The position numbers and the translations under genes were made by a program. A DNA stretch of 32,832 nucleotides from an uncultured Clostridiaceae bacterium (GTDB lineage: Bacteria > Bacillota > Clostridia > TANB77 > CAG-465). The stretch covers positions 1-32,832 of the forward strand of contig CANCXL010000019.1 in the NCBI GenBank assembly GCA_947381905.1. The letters are read 5' to 3'. Position 1 is the first letter of the stretch. Every line of letters begins with the position of its first letter. The notes under the pieces were generated by a model, which saw only the letters and a program-made list of their open reading frames with translations, was not told where the DNA came from and did no database searches. This document shows positions 1 through 6,670 of this stretch, in pieces.

Positions 1-39
1 AAAACACTAGAACGTTAAATAAACATTCTAGTGTTTTTA
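1..39. terminator. Bidirectional intrinsic terminator at left edge
   Basis: A 12-bp perfect stem (AAAACACTAGAA with TTCTAGTGTTTT) encloses a 15-nt loop and is followed by a T-rich stretch on the plus strand and preceded by an A-run, so it can work in both directions. It separates this window from whatever lies to the left. Confidence 0.75.
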
Positions 40-205
40 TTATTGGCTGGGCTGGTCGTTAGATTTATATTCCCTAAATTGCCCTAAACTGCTCTATTAT
101 ACTAGTAGTAAGCATTTTGAAGATTCATTACACTTAAAACATACTTTATTTTACCCTATTTTTCTCTGACATTGCATTAAAAATTGCATTAAAATATTTA
201 TAATT

Positions 206-259
206 TTTTTAACTTTTTTCACCATTTTTCTTGACATACGTATATACGTATGATATAAT
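206..259 (+). promoter_or_regulatory. Consensus promoter with palindromic operator (RHH operon 1)
   Basis: TTGACA at 231-236 and TATAAT at 254-259 are separated by exactly 17 bp. An 18-bp perfect palindrome, CATACGTATATACGTATG (235-252), fills the spacer, a classic place for a repressor site. A TTTTTTTAACTTTTTT-like tract upstream recurs in front of the two other RHH promoters in this window. I infer autoregulation by the RHH protein encoded at 634-801. Confidence 0.85.
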
Positions 260-287
260 ATAGATGTAGTTAGGAAGGAGGTGCAAA

Positions 288-422
288 ATGGAACTAATGA
301 TAAAAATAATAGAACTACTTACTAGTATAATTTCTTTAATAATCACTCTAATAACTTTAAAGAAATCTACTAAAAAAAGTAGTTCTAATAAAAAAATAAT
401 CATAAGGAGAAGGAGGAGATAA
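288..422 (+). CDS. Small membrane peptide, first gene of RHH operon 1
   Basis: This 44-residue protein starts 7 nt after a strong GGAGGTG ribosome-binding site and follows a consensus promoter. Residues 4-25 form one hydrophobic helix (MIKIIELLTSIISLIITLIT), followed by a Lys/Ser-rich segment and a C-terminal run of five arginines. A single transmembrane helix with a strongly basic tail is reminiscent of small holin-like or type I toxin peptides, but I do not recognise a family. A GGAGGA/TCCTCC hairpin overlaps the stop codon. It is cotranscribed with a two-helix membrane protein and an RHH regulator. Toxicity is speculation; that the gene is expressed is well supported by promoter and RBS. 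Confidence 0.65.
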   Translation: MELMIKIIELLTSIISLIITLITLKKSTKKSSSNKKIIIRRRRR

Positions 423-463
423 TCCTCCAACCCCCTTATATATCATTAGTTTACCATAATATT

Positions 464-628
464 ATGAAAAAGTCAATATTAATATTAGCTATAGTTCTAT
501 GTATAATCAATATTGCTCTTATACTATTTAGCCTAGCAAAACCAGAATACAATTTTAATTCTATATCAATAATCATAAATAGTATATGTATCATTATCAA
601 TTTAACAACTTTAAAAAAGGAGAACTAA
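464..628 (+). CDS. Small two-helix membrane protein
   Basis: This 54-residue protein has two hydrophobic stretches: residues 4-24 (starting after MKKS) and about 33-48, joined by a short polar linker with KPEYN. It begins 41 nt after the preceding peptide and ends 5 nt before the RHH gene, whose AAGGAG ribosome-binding site lies within its last codons, so the two are likely translationally coupled. No clear ribosome-binding site of its own is visible, which lowers confidence. Function unknown; by analogy with its neighbours it is a membrane-acting accessory product of the phage-end operon. Confidence 0.5.
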   Translation: MKKSILILAIVLCIINIALILFSLAKPEYNFNSISIIINSICIIINLTTLKKEN

Positions 629-633
629 TAATT

Positions 634-801
634 ATGAGAAATTATTCTAAAGAATATGAAAAAGAAAAAGAGTCTAAAACAACTAGATTAGTAAAAATTG
701 AAAAACAATTATCTAAAGAACTATCAGAGAAATTAAAAAAAGAAAATAAAACATTTAATGGATTTGTTTTAGAAAAAGTAAAAGAATATCTAAAAAAATA
801 G
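634..801 (+). CDS. Ribbon-helix-helix (Arc/MetJ-type) DNA-binding protein
   Basis: The start at 634 is chosen because AAGGAG lies 12 nt upstream; an in-frame ATG at 586 lacks a ribosome-binding site and would overlap the preceding gene heavily. The 55-residue product has a charged N-terminus, a short strand (RLVKIEKQLS) and two helices (LSEKLKKENKTFNGFVLEKV), the layout of a minimal RHH dimer. RHH proteins normally bind palindromes and repress their own promoter; the 18-bp palindrome inside the promoter at 231-259 is the obvious target. It converges on a second RHH gene (810-977) with a shared terminator between them. Confidence 0.7.
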   Translation: MRNYSKEYEKEKESKTTRLVKIEKQLSKELSEKLKKENKTFNGFVLEKVKEYLKK

Positions 802-802
802 T

Positions 803-820
803 GCGGGGATTATTCCCCGC
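803..820. terminator. Shared terminator between converging RHH genes
   Basis: GCGGGGA and TCCCCGC form a 7-bp GC-rich stem with a short loop. It is followed by TTTTGCT on the plus strand and by an ACTATTTTTTT run on the minus strand, so it can end both converging transcripts. The stop codon of the minus-strand gene lies inside the hairpin. Confidence 0.75.
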
Positions 821-977
821 TTTTGCTATCTAAAAAATATTCTACTATCTGATTTACTACAGCATTAAAAGAAATATCATTTTCTTCAGCAAGTTTACAA
901 ATTTTATCATATGTATCTCCAGAAAATCTTATAGTATGTGTAATAGTATCTTTTAGTTTTTTCTTCTTAAATTCCAT
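810..977 (-). CDS. RHH-family regulator next to inverted-repeat array
   Basis: This 55-residue protein starts at an ATG with a GGAGGTG ribosome-binding site 7 nt upstream. It has a basic N-terminus (EFKKKKLKD), a short strand (THTIRFSGDTYD) and two helices (KICKLAEENDIS and FNAVVNQIVEYFL), typical of a ribbon-helix-helix dimer. Its weak promoter (TATAAT complement at 1004-1009) has a -35 region overlapping the first of six inverted repeats that extend to 1216. I infer that this protein binds the array, as an autorepressor or as a centromere-type binding protein. It lies just downstream of the amidase gene. Confidence 0.75.
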   Translation of the reverse strand: MEFKKKKLKDTITHTIRFSGDTYDKICKLAEENDISFNAVVNQIVEYFLDSKSGE

Positions 978-1026
978 GTATAATCACCTCCAATTTTGAG
1001 ATGATTATATAAAAATTCATTACAAA

Positions 1027-1216
1027 GTATAGTGTGTTATACTTTAACTTTTTTGCTTTGGTGTAGTGTGTTACACTTTAAAAATTTTTAATTCCGTAGT
1101 GTGTTACGTTTTAAAAAAATTTAATTCCATAGTGAGTTATGTTTTTATCCTGGTACACATCTAAAAAAATTCCGTAATGATTTACGCTTTTTTGAAAAAT
1201 GTGTAGTGTGTTACAC
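1027..1216. repeat. Array of six short inverted repeats (putative RHH operator array)
   Basis: Six copies of an 14-16 bp unit with consensus NNTA-GTGTGT-TANN lie at 1027-1042, 1061-1076, 1095-1108, 1128-1141, 1173-1186 and 1201-1216. The arms vary but stay complementary: TATA/TATA, TGTA/TACA, CGTA/TACG, CATA/TATG, CGTA/TACG, TGTA/TACA. The first four are spaced 33-34 bp apart, about three helical turns. The last copy, next to the amidase stop codon, extends to an 8-bp stem plus a T-run on the minus strand and may also terminate transcription. The array fills the gene-free gap 978-1219. Confidence 0.8.
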
Positions 1217-1219
1217 ATT

Positions 1220-2170
1220 TTAAATTTTATCTGCAAAACCTACTTTTAGATATGTACCATCAGATAATTTTAAAAATCCATTTACAATGCATGTAACATA
1301 TATTATTTCTCCTTTAGTTGCTAAACGAGTCACAGAAGAACTTAAACTTGCTTGGCTTCTGATATTAGGATAATCACAATTTATTTTATATTTAGTACCT
1401 TTTTGCTTTTCTCCTTCTACAGATAAATTTAATCCTGGTATAAAATTAGAATATCCCATTAATTTTAATTTATTACTCATATTTATGGCATTTTGTTTAT
1501 TAAGATATGCTCCACATTGAACTTTATATAAATCATCTATTTTTACTCTATAAGTATCAATTCCTTTAGTATTAAGTTCTAATGCTAATTTATCTGCATT
1601 TTCTTTATTAAAAAAAGCTCCAGTTTGTACTCTATATATTTCTGCAGTATTTGAATTAGTTCCTGTTAGTTTATAATATTCCTGTTTGATCATTTCATAA
1701 AAACGATTAATACCCATATCAAGAGTTCTATGAGGACAATATTTACCGCTTCTATCTTGATGTGTTCCTATTCTCTTATCATCAATACGATCTAATCCCC
1801 ATCCATATTGTTTCATAAGATAAGCTATATATTTTGCTGCAAGTTTTTCAGCTTTTATGAATCTATCTCCACCAGATAAACTATAACATATTTCTATTCC
1901 AATTGTATTTCTATTTCCAAAACCAGTAGCACTATCTCCCGCATGCCAAGCATTTCTATTATGTTCTATACCTCTTACTATTCTATAATCATCTACTGCA
2001 TCATGAAATGATACTTCATTATTATTTCCTATCATATATGATATTTCAGCTTTAGCAGATGCATCATTTGCTGTATTATGAATAGTTATTCCTTGTGGTT
2101 TCATTGAATACGGACATTTTATATTAAATTTATTTTCTGGACATAAAATTTTTGTAATTGGTACGCTCAT
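1220..2170 (-). CDS. Endolysin: N-acetylmuramoyl-L-alanine amidase with SPOR and SH3 domains
   Basis: The enzyme cleaves the bond between N-acetylmuramic acid and the stem peptide to lyse the host. An Amidase_2/PGRP-type fold covers about residues 10-160: zinc-ligand histidines are visible in ITIHNTAND near the start and in YCPHRTLDMG near residue 145, with GTHQDRSG just before it. Two SPOR-like peptidoglycan-binding repeats follow (YRVQTGAFFNKENA and YKVQCGAYLNKQNA), then a C-terminal SH3-like region (YPNIRSQASLSSS). I chose the ATG at 2170 because AGGAG lies 9 nt upstream; an ATG at 2179 adds three residues but sits directly against that site. It is the last gene of the lysis cassette. Confidence 0.92.
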   Translation of the reverse strand: MSVPITKILCPENKFNIKCPYSMKPQGITIHNTANDASAKAEISYMIGNNNEVSFHDAVDDYRIVRGIEHNRNAWHAGDSATGFGNRNTIGIEICYSLSGGDRFIKAEKLAAKYIAYLMKQYGWGLDRIDDKRIGTHQDRSGKYCPHRTLDMGINRFYEMIKQEYYKLTGTNSNTAEIYRVQTGAFFNKENADKLALELNTKGIDTYRVKIDDLYKVQCGAYLNKQNAINMSNKLKLMGYSNFIPGLNLSVEGEKQKGTKYKINCDYPNIRSQASLSSSVTRLATKGEIIYVTCIVNGFLKLSDGTYLKVGFADKI

Positions 2171-2171
2171 A

Positions 2172-2285
2172 TTACTCATCTCCTATTCCATTTGTTTCTT
2201 TCATAGAAAAATCATTTTCTTTTATATTTTTTTCATATTTTTCTTTATCAAATAATTCAACTGTTACTTTTACATCATCATCCAT
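2172..2285 (-). CDS. Small acidic protein between holin and amidase
   Basis: This 37-residue ORF begins MDDDVKVTVELFDKEKYEKN, with an AAGGAGG ribosome-binding site 10 nt upstream, and overlaps the amidase reading frame start region. It is highly charged with no membrane segment. Its spacing and good ribosome-binding site argue that it is translated and coupled to the amidase. No family recognised; position suggests a small accessory lysis-cassette protein. Confidence 0.55.
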   Translation of the reverse strand: MDDDVKVTVELFDKEKYEKNIKENDFSMKETNGIGDE

Positions 2286-2304
2286 AAAAAATTCCTCCTT
2301 ATAT

Positions 2305-2331
2305 AAAAAAGGGATGCGTTATTGCACCCCT
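2305..2331 (-). terminator. Terminator overlapping the holin stop codon
   Basis: In the minus-strand RNA a 7-bp stem (GGGGTGC with GCATCCC, one G-U pair) with a 6-nt loop is followed by TTTTTTA. It overlaps the last codons of the holin-like gene and precedes the amidase, so amidase expression would need readthrough. Confidence 0.65.
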
Positions 2332-2600
2332 TTATCTCCTATCTTGTTAAATAAGTCATGAATAAAGTTTGCTCCTCTACTCATCAAAATACCAGTTAAT
2401 ATCCATCCTACTAGTGGAATAGATAAACTAATCCCTTGCATAGCAAAAATGTCTATTTTGGCTAACATGCTTACACCAACGCTAACTATTAACGCACCTA
2501 TTGTATTTACATTTGCTTTTCCATCTTTCCATACCATTTTTAATGTTTCCCATATAGCTTCTACTAATAAAGCTATAGTTATAATTGTTACTATACTCAT
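2319..2600 (-). CDS. Holin-like membrane protein
   Basis: This 93-residue protein has three hydrophobic segments: residues 2-17 (SIVTIITIALLVEAIW), 33-48 (TIGALIVSVGVSMLA) and 59-75 (SLSIPLVGWILTGILMS). Size, helix count and position between the tail fibre genes and the amidase fit a phage holin that permeabilises the membrane to release the endolysin. A good AGGAGG ribosome-binding site precedes the start. It resembles the short holin family common in Clostridium phages; the exact family is not certain. Confidence 0.75.
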   Translation of the reverse strand: MSIVTIITIALLVEAIWETLKMVWKDGKANVNTIGALIVSVGVSMLAKIDIFAMQGISLSIPLVGWILTGILMSRGANFIHDLFNKIGDKGVQ

Positions 2601-2612
2601 TTTAAATTCCTC

Positions 2613-2942
2613 CTAAATTTTATATACTTTATTCCACAAATCATGGACATAGCTATTTGATTTTAAATCATTTGTATAATGCTCATATATTTCATGTGCC
2701 AGCACCTCTTCGTACTCACTTTTGTTTACACCTCTTAATTTTTCCTCTAAATGATTAATTAAGAAGATTCTGCATTGCATTATATCCATTTTATTAATTT
2801 TGTCATAAAAAGGAACTTGAATTTTATCAAGCCCCTTGTCTATTGATTTTTTTATTACACTGCATATAGTACTTAATGCCCCAATAAATCCAGCTAGTGC
2901 AATAATGAATGTTATTATTTGTGATATTGTTATATTACTCAT
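2613..2942 (-). CDS. Single-pass membrane protein, possible second holin or antiholin
   Basis: The start at 2942 (MSNITISQIITF) is preferred over one 33 nt upstream because a GAGGTG ribosome-binding site sits just before it and it overlaps the preceding stop codon (2935) by 8 nt. The 109-residue product has one N-terminal membrane helix (residues 5-26, ending SVIKK) followed by a soluble charged domain with EEVLAHEIYEHYTND. The layout, one helix plus cytoplasmic domain immediately before a holin-like gene, suits a lysis regulator or a haemolysin-XhlA-like protein. The function is not recognisable from sequence alone. Confidence 0.55.
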   Translation of the reverse strand: MSNITISQIITFIIALAGFIGALSTICSVIKKSIDKGLDKIQVPFYDKINKMDIMQCRIFLINHLEEKLRGVNKSEYEEVLAHEIYEHYTNDLKSNSYVHDLWNKVYKI

Positions 2943-3132
2943 TTTCTTGCACCTCTTCTTCTGTATTTTCTTCAATAACTGTATATTTATCCTCTACTAA
3001 AATCATAAGTTCAGAATATTGTTCTATTGTTATTTGACTAAATGTAGCAAAATTATTTAATAGGTCTATAATAGACTGCTTGTCTATATAGTATTTTCTT
3101 TCAATAAGTTTCTTTAACATATTATATAGCAT
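2935..3132 (-). CDS. Short protein after tail fibre (XkdX-like position)
   Basis: This 65-residue acidic protein follows the fibre gene by 1 nt. The N-terminal half (LYNMLKKLIERKYYIDKQS, then ITIEQYSELM) resembles the pattern of short XkdX-type proteins found after fibre genes, with an initial F/LY-x-x-hydrophobic-K start and a later I-T-x-x-E/Q-Y motif, but it is longer and ends in an acidic tail. Function unknown. Confidence 0.6.
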   Translation of the reverse strand: MLYNMLKKLIERKYYIDKQSIIDLLNNFATFSQITIEQYSELMILVEDKYTVIEENTEEEVQENE

Positions 3133-3133
3133 T

Positions 3134-5878
3134 CTAAATCACCTCACTTTCATTGTCTTTTGCAAGATTTTCTGCGAGTAAACTTGCAGTATTAGTCGAG
3201 CTTAAAAGTGCTTTTATTTCGTCAATTTGAGCTTGTAAATTATTTTTTAAATTTATATTCTCTTGTTGTACCTCTTCAAAAGCTTTATATAATGGTTTAT
3301 TATATTCAAAACTAAATGTTCCATTGTCTATAGAAATATTATTTAGATCTTCCATTAATTCTATTGAATTTAAAGCCTGTTGAGTTTCTTCTGGTAGTTC
3401 AATTATTTCTGGGATTTCTAAAGTATAAAACACAGTAATTGGTATACCCTGGGCGTATTGCTCTTGCAAAATATTTTTCCAATCATTCACAGATGATATA
3501 TCTGTAAAGCTTCCAAAAGCTAATGCCTTACCACTTACATCATAAATGTTAAACACATTTAGATTGTTCCATGTTCCAGCATTTGCGCCTAGTTTAAAAT
3601 GTGTGCATAGCGCCGCTTGATTATTAGTGTTTGCTATTTGAGCATTTTCAAGATTAAGAACATATCTATACCCTTTATTCGTGCTATTCGCATTCCAATT
3701 TTCAGTTCCATCTAATACTAACTCTTTTATATATTTGACCAAACACCATTTAGCATCTATTTTCTTAATTTCACCTTTGTAATCTCCTATAGCATTATTA
3801 AATTCGTTTTCTGGTAATGATATATTCTTTCTATAGCCATTATATGGTACGAATTTATCTATTCTTTCATATGTAAGCTGTGGATATATTACACAATCTA
3901 CACTAGAGTTTACCACGATTTCCGCATAGATATAACCTGCTGATAGATTTTCTGTCAATATACTATCTTGTAAATTATTCGCAACGGTGTACTTGTTATT
4001 TGAAAAAACAACTATTCTTGCTTTATTATTTTCGTTGTTTTTTATATATGAATAAATTCTTTTCGCTCTAGGTATATTTAGCCTAGTTCTAAATCTATCT
4101 TCATATGTTCCTAGTAATGGTATTGATACTGCTTGTGTTGAAGTTCCCACGCATTTTAAACCTAAGTCATCTTGCACTGTAAATGTTACTCCGTAGCGTG
4201 TTACTGTATATCCTGGTTTATAGTCTGGATTATCTATATATAGTAAATTTTCTTGGTTATCTTGGATATTCTGTTCTGCAGTTAGATTTATTTGTGACGG
4301 ATAGTCTAAACTTGGCATATTTGGATATCCTTCTACATAATCAATTTTAGTTGTTCCTTTTACCATCATTGGTTTAGCAATTTTCAAATCAGATAAGTTT
4401 ATTTCTGTTTCATCTATTTTTTTAATTACCAATTTAAAATATTTTGCATTTTCTGGAGTAGTAAAGTTCTGGTTTTGATGATTATTAATATTATCAGATA
4501 TACTCTGCTGTGCAGTTATCCATACCTTATTTAAATTATAGTAATGTATATTAACAAAAACATAATTAGAATTTTCTAGACTACAATAATATTTTGTAAG
4601 TTCATCTATTGCCATAAGTTCCTTTGTTCTTAATCTAGTGCTATTTTCCATTAGCTGTCCAGTTGTGCCTTCTAAACTTCCTACCTCCCAATATTTTTCT
4701 TCACTATATAAAATGTTAGCCGTAGGTATATGTGTTTCTTGCTTTAATTGATCTCCTTTTATTACTAAACCATCTATTTTAGAATTATCTGCATAAATTG
4801 TGCAAAAATCTTTGTCTATTACTTTATCTTTTAAAGCCCTTGAATATTTATTATCACTTTCGTTTCTTTCATTTTCAAGTGAATTTTCTACTTCTGTTTT
4901 AGCCTGTAAAGTTTCTTCTTTTAATGCCGAAGTATTATTATATATTCCTTGAGTATCATTTTTAATTTGCTCTGTATCACTTTTCGTTTTCTCTATAGAT
5001 GTTTTCATAGATGATATCTCATTCTTCATATTTTCTACAGAGGTTTTATCTGCAGATACCTGGCCAGCATTTGCAATTGATAACTCTGCATTCGCTTTGG
5101 AAATATTCGCTTGTTGCGTTGCCTCATCAACTAATTTTTCCACATCTTCAACAGATTTATCCATGCTTTCTTTTTGCTCGTCTATATGAGCTTTTGAGAC
5201 ATTTATATCTTCTTGAATACTTGTTATATTAGTTTCTATTTCTGTTACTCTATTTAGACTATTTTGTGCATTTTGTTCACTTGTCTTTGCATTAGTTTCA
5301 CTTGCTTTTGCATTTTGCTCTGATGTCTTTACTCTTCTCTCTATTTCTTCTATATCTGTTTTATTTTTAGATACTTCTTTTGATACTGCATCTATTTCTT
5401 GCTTTCTAGCATCTGCAATCGTATTGAATTTATTTGTTTCTAATAAAGCATTATCGTTATATTCTTTTATGCTTTCATTATAAAAGTCTTTCATCTCTTG
5501 TAGATATTGCTCTAATATATTCGGAGTTATTTCTTCTGTATATGTAGCTTCTTTATCATATGCTCCTTCTATTATTTCTAATGTATCAAGATTACTACAA
5601 TATCTGTCAATTAGTGCATTATCTTTACAATTAGGAGAAAAAATACCAATAAATAGCAAACCTGGTTTTTCTAGAACCTCATGTGGAATTTTTACTACAT
5701 TACTTATTCCTACGGATTCTATAATCTTTATATCATCATTTTTAAAATATACACTTAATAATCTGTCTTTATATATATCGTTATATTCTACATTTATTAG
5801 ATATGTATTTACATTTCCAGTTCTTAATTTCTCTTTATCAACAATTTTAACTTTTTTATCATTTATAATTATCTTCAT
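3134..5878 (-). CDS. BppU-like baseplate/tail fibre protein with coiled coil
   Basis: This 914-residue protein has an N-terminal beta-rich domain (residues 1-110, ending GLLFIGIFSPNCKD) like the BppU N-terminal domain that plugs receptor-binding fibres into a baseplate. A long coiled coil covers about 120-345, with Ala/Asn/Ser-rich repeats such as SEQNAKASETNAKTSEQNAQ. The remainder (about 370-870) is rich in aromatic, Asn and Thr residues, as in carbohydrate-binding fibre modules, and a short C-terminal coil follows (NINLKNNLQAQIDEIKAL-like). It probably contacts the host cell surface. The neighbours, a hub protein and a knob-like protein upstream and lysis genes downstream, fit this role. 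Confidence 0.82.
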   Translation of the reverse strand: MKIIINDKKVKIVDKEKLRTGNVNTYLINVEYNDIYKDRLLSVYFKNDDIKIIESVGISNVVKIPHEVLEKPGLLFIGIFSPNCKDNALIDRYCSNLDTLEIIEGAYDKEATYTEEITPNILEQYLQEMKDFYNESIKEYNDNALLETNKFNTIADARKQEIDAVSKEVSKNKTDIEEIERRVKTSEQNAKASETNAKTSEQNAQNSLNRVTEIETNITSIQEDINVSKAHIDEQKESMDKSVEDVEKLVDEATQQANISKANAELSIANAGQVSADKTSVENMKNEISSMKTSIEKTKSDTEQIKNDTQGIYNNTSALKEETLQAKTEVENSLENERNESDNKYSRALKDKVIDKDFCTIYADNSKIDGLVIKGDQLKQETHIPTANILYSEEKYWEVGSLEGTTGQLMENSTRLRTKELMAIDELTKYYCSLENSNYVFVNIHYYNLNKVWITAQQSISDNINNHQNQNFTTPENAKYFKLVIKKIDETEINLSDLKIAKPMMVKGTTKIDYVEGYPNMPSLDYPSQINLTAEQNIQDNQENLLYIDNPDYKPGYTVTRYGVTFTVQDDLGLKCVGTSTQAVSIPLLGTYEDRFRTRLNIPRAKRIYSYIKNNENNKARIVVFSNNKYTVANNLQDSILTENLSAGYIYAEIVVNSSVDCVIYPQLTYERIDKFVPYNGYRKNISLPENEFNNAIGDYKGEIKKIDAKWCLVKYIKELVLDGTENWNANSTNKGYRYVLNLENAQIANTNNQAALCTHFKLGANAGTWNNLNVFNIYDVSGKALAFGSFTDISSVNDWKNILQEQYAQGIPITVFYTLEIPEIIELPEETQQALNSIELMEDLNNISIDNGTFSFEYNKPLYKAFEEVQQENINLKNNLQAQIDEIKALLSSTNTASLLAENLAKDNESEVI

Positions 5879-5889
5879 TTTTTCACCTC

Positions 5890-6669
5890 TTAATTATACA
5901 CATAATAGACATCAACATAGCAGTGATATGCAGCTCTATCATTGTTAGTTGTAATTGTAATTGAATTGTTGCCTCCATTTATATCTACATAAATACTATT
6001 ATCTCCTTTATCTATATATGGTAAATTTTTTACTCTATCTGTCCCTTCTGGAACTGTAGGTTTATTGTAATAGGCAACGCCCTCATATTTTACAATTTTG
6101 CATATTCCTCCTTTTGTATTAATTCCCATTGGGACTTCTTTAGTACTTGCATTTGGAGCTGGTCCACAATCTATTCTTTTTACATATACTTTCTTTCCAT
6201 TTAAAATAGTATTAGTTTCATGTTCTTCTCCATCTTTAATTTCAATTTTTACTTCTGGAATTAATCTTCGCCACTCATATAACTTTAAATATTCTTGGCC
6301 ACAAGCACTCGCATACTCTGAAAATGTGCTCGAAGATATTTTCCCGTACCTATACCAAAACGTATCAGTTACAGTATCATATGCTATTTGACATGCATTT
6401 CCATTAGTGTATCCTAAAACAAATAAAATGCCCTCAAGAACTCCATCAAAGTATGTTTGTGTATTGAATGGAAAGTTTATTGCCCCTGATCTAATTCTGT
6501 AAATTCCTGGAGTAACAGAAAATCCCGTGTTAGCATCATTTACATATTTATCGTAAATTCCAACATCAAGCTTACCATTTATCATTTTAATCAAATCATT
6601 TTGAAGTTTATTAAGATTCGCAGCACTAATTGGTGTTGATAAATTAGGTTTATTTTTAAATTCAATCAT
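5890..6669 (-). CDS. Putative tail tip / receptor-binding protein with knob-like region
   Basis: ATG at 6669 is chosen because GAGG lies 6 nt upstream; the longer GTG start has no ribosome-binding site. It begins 1 nt after the upstream stop codon. The 259-residue product opens with FKNKPNLSTPISAANLNKLQNDL, a common opening of phage fibre-like proteins, followed by a GIYRIRSGAINFP ... DTFWYRYG region like the pyocin-knob fold, and a beta-rich C-terminus. It is probably a small baseplate or receptor-binding component; assignment rests on composition and location. Confidence 0.65.
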   Translation of the reverse strand: MIEFKNKPNLSTPISAANLNKLQNDLIKMINGKLDVGIYDKYVNDANTGFSVTPGIYRIRSGAINFPFNTQTYFDGVLEGILFVLGYTNGNACQIAYDTVTDTFWYRYGKISSSTFSEYASACGQEYLKLYEWRRLIPEVKIEIKDGEEHETNTILNGKKVYVKRIDCGPAPNASTKEVPMGINTKGGICKIVKYEGVAYYNKPTVPEGTDRVKNLPYIDKGDNSIYVDINGGNNSITITTNNDRAAYHCYVDVYYVYN

Positions 6670-6670
6670 A

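Noticed and set aside
209-430. Minus-strand ORF of 73 hydrophobic residues
   Set aside because: It lies entirely antisense to the promoter and first gene of RHH operon 1, has no ribosome-binding site, and its Ile/Leu richness comes from AT-rich coding on the other strand.
1027-1216. Repeats considered as a CRISPR array
   Set aside because: Units are 14-16 bp with variable arms and very short AT-rich spacers; no cas genes. They are operator-like palindromes.
2158-2361. Plus-strand ORF across the amidase/holin junction
   Set aside because: Ser/Phe-rich shadow of minus-strand genes with no ribosome-binding site.
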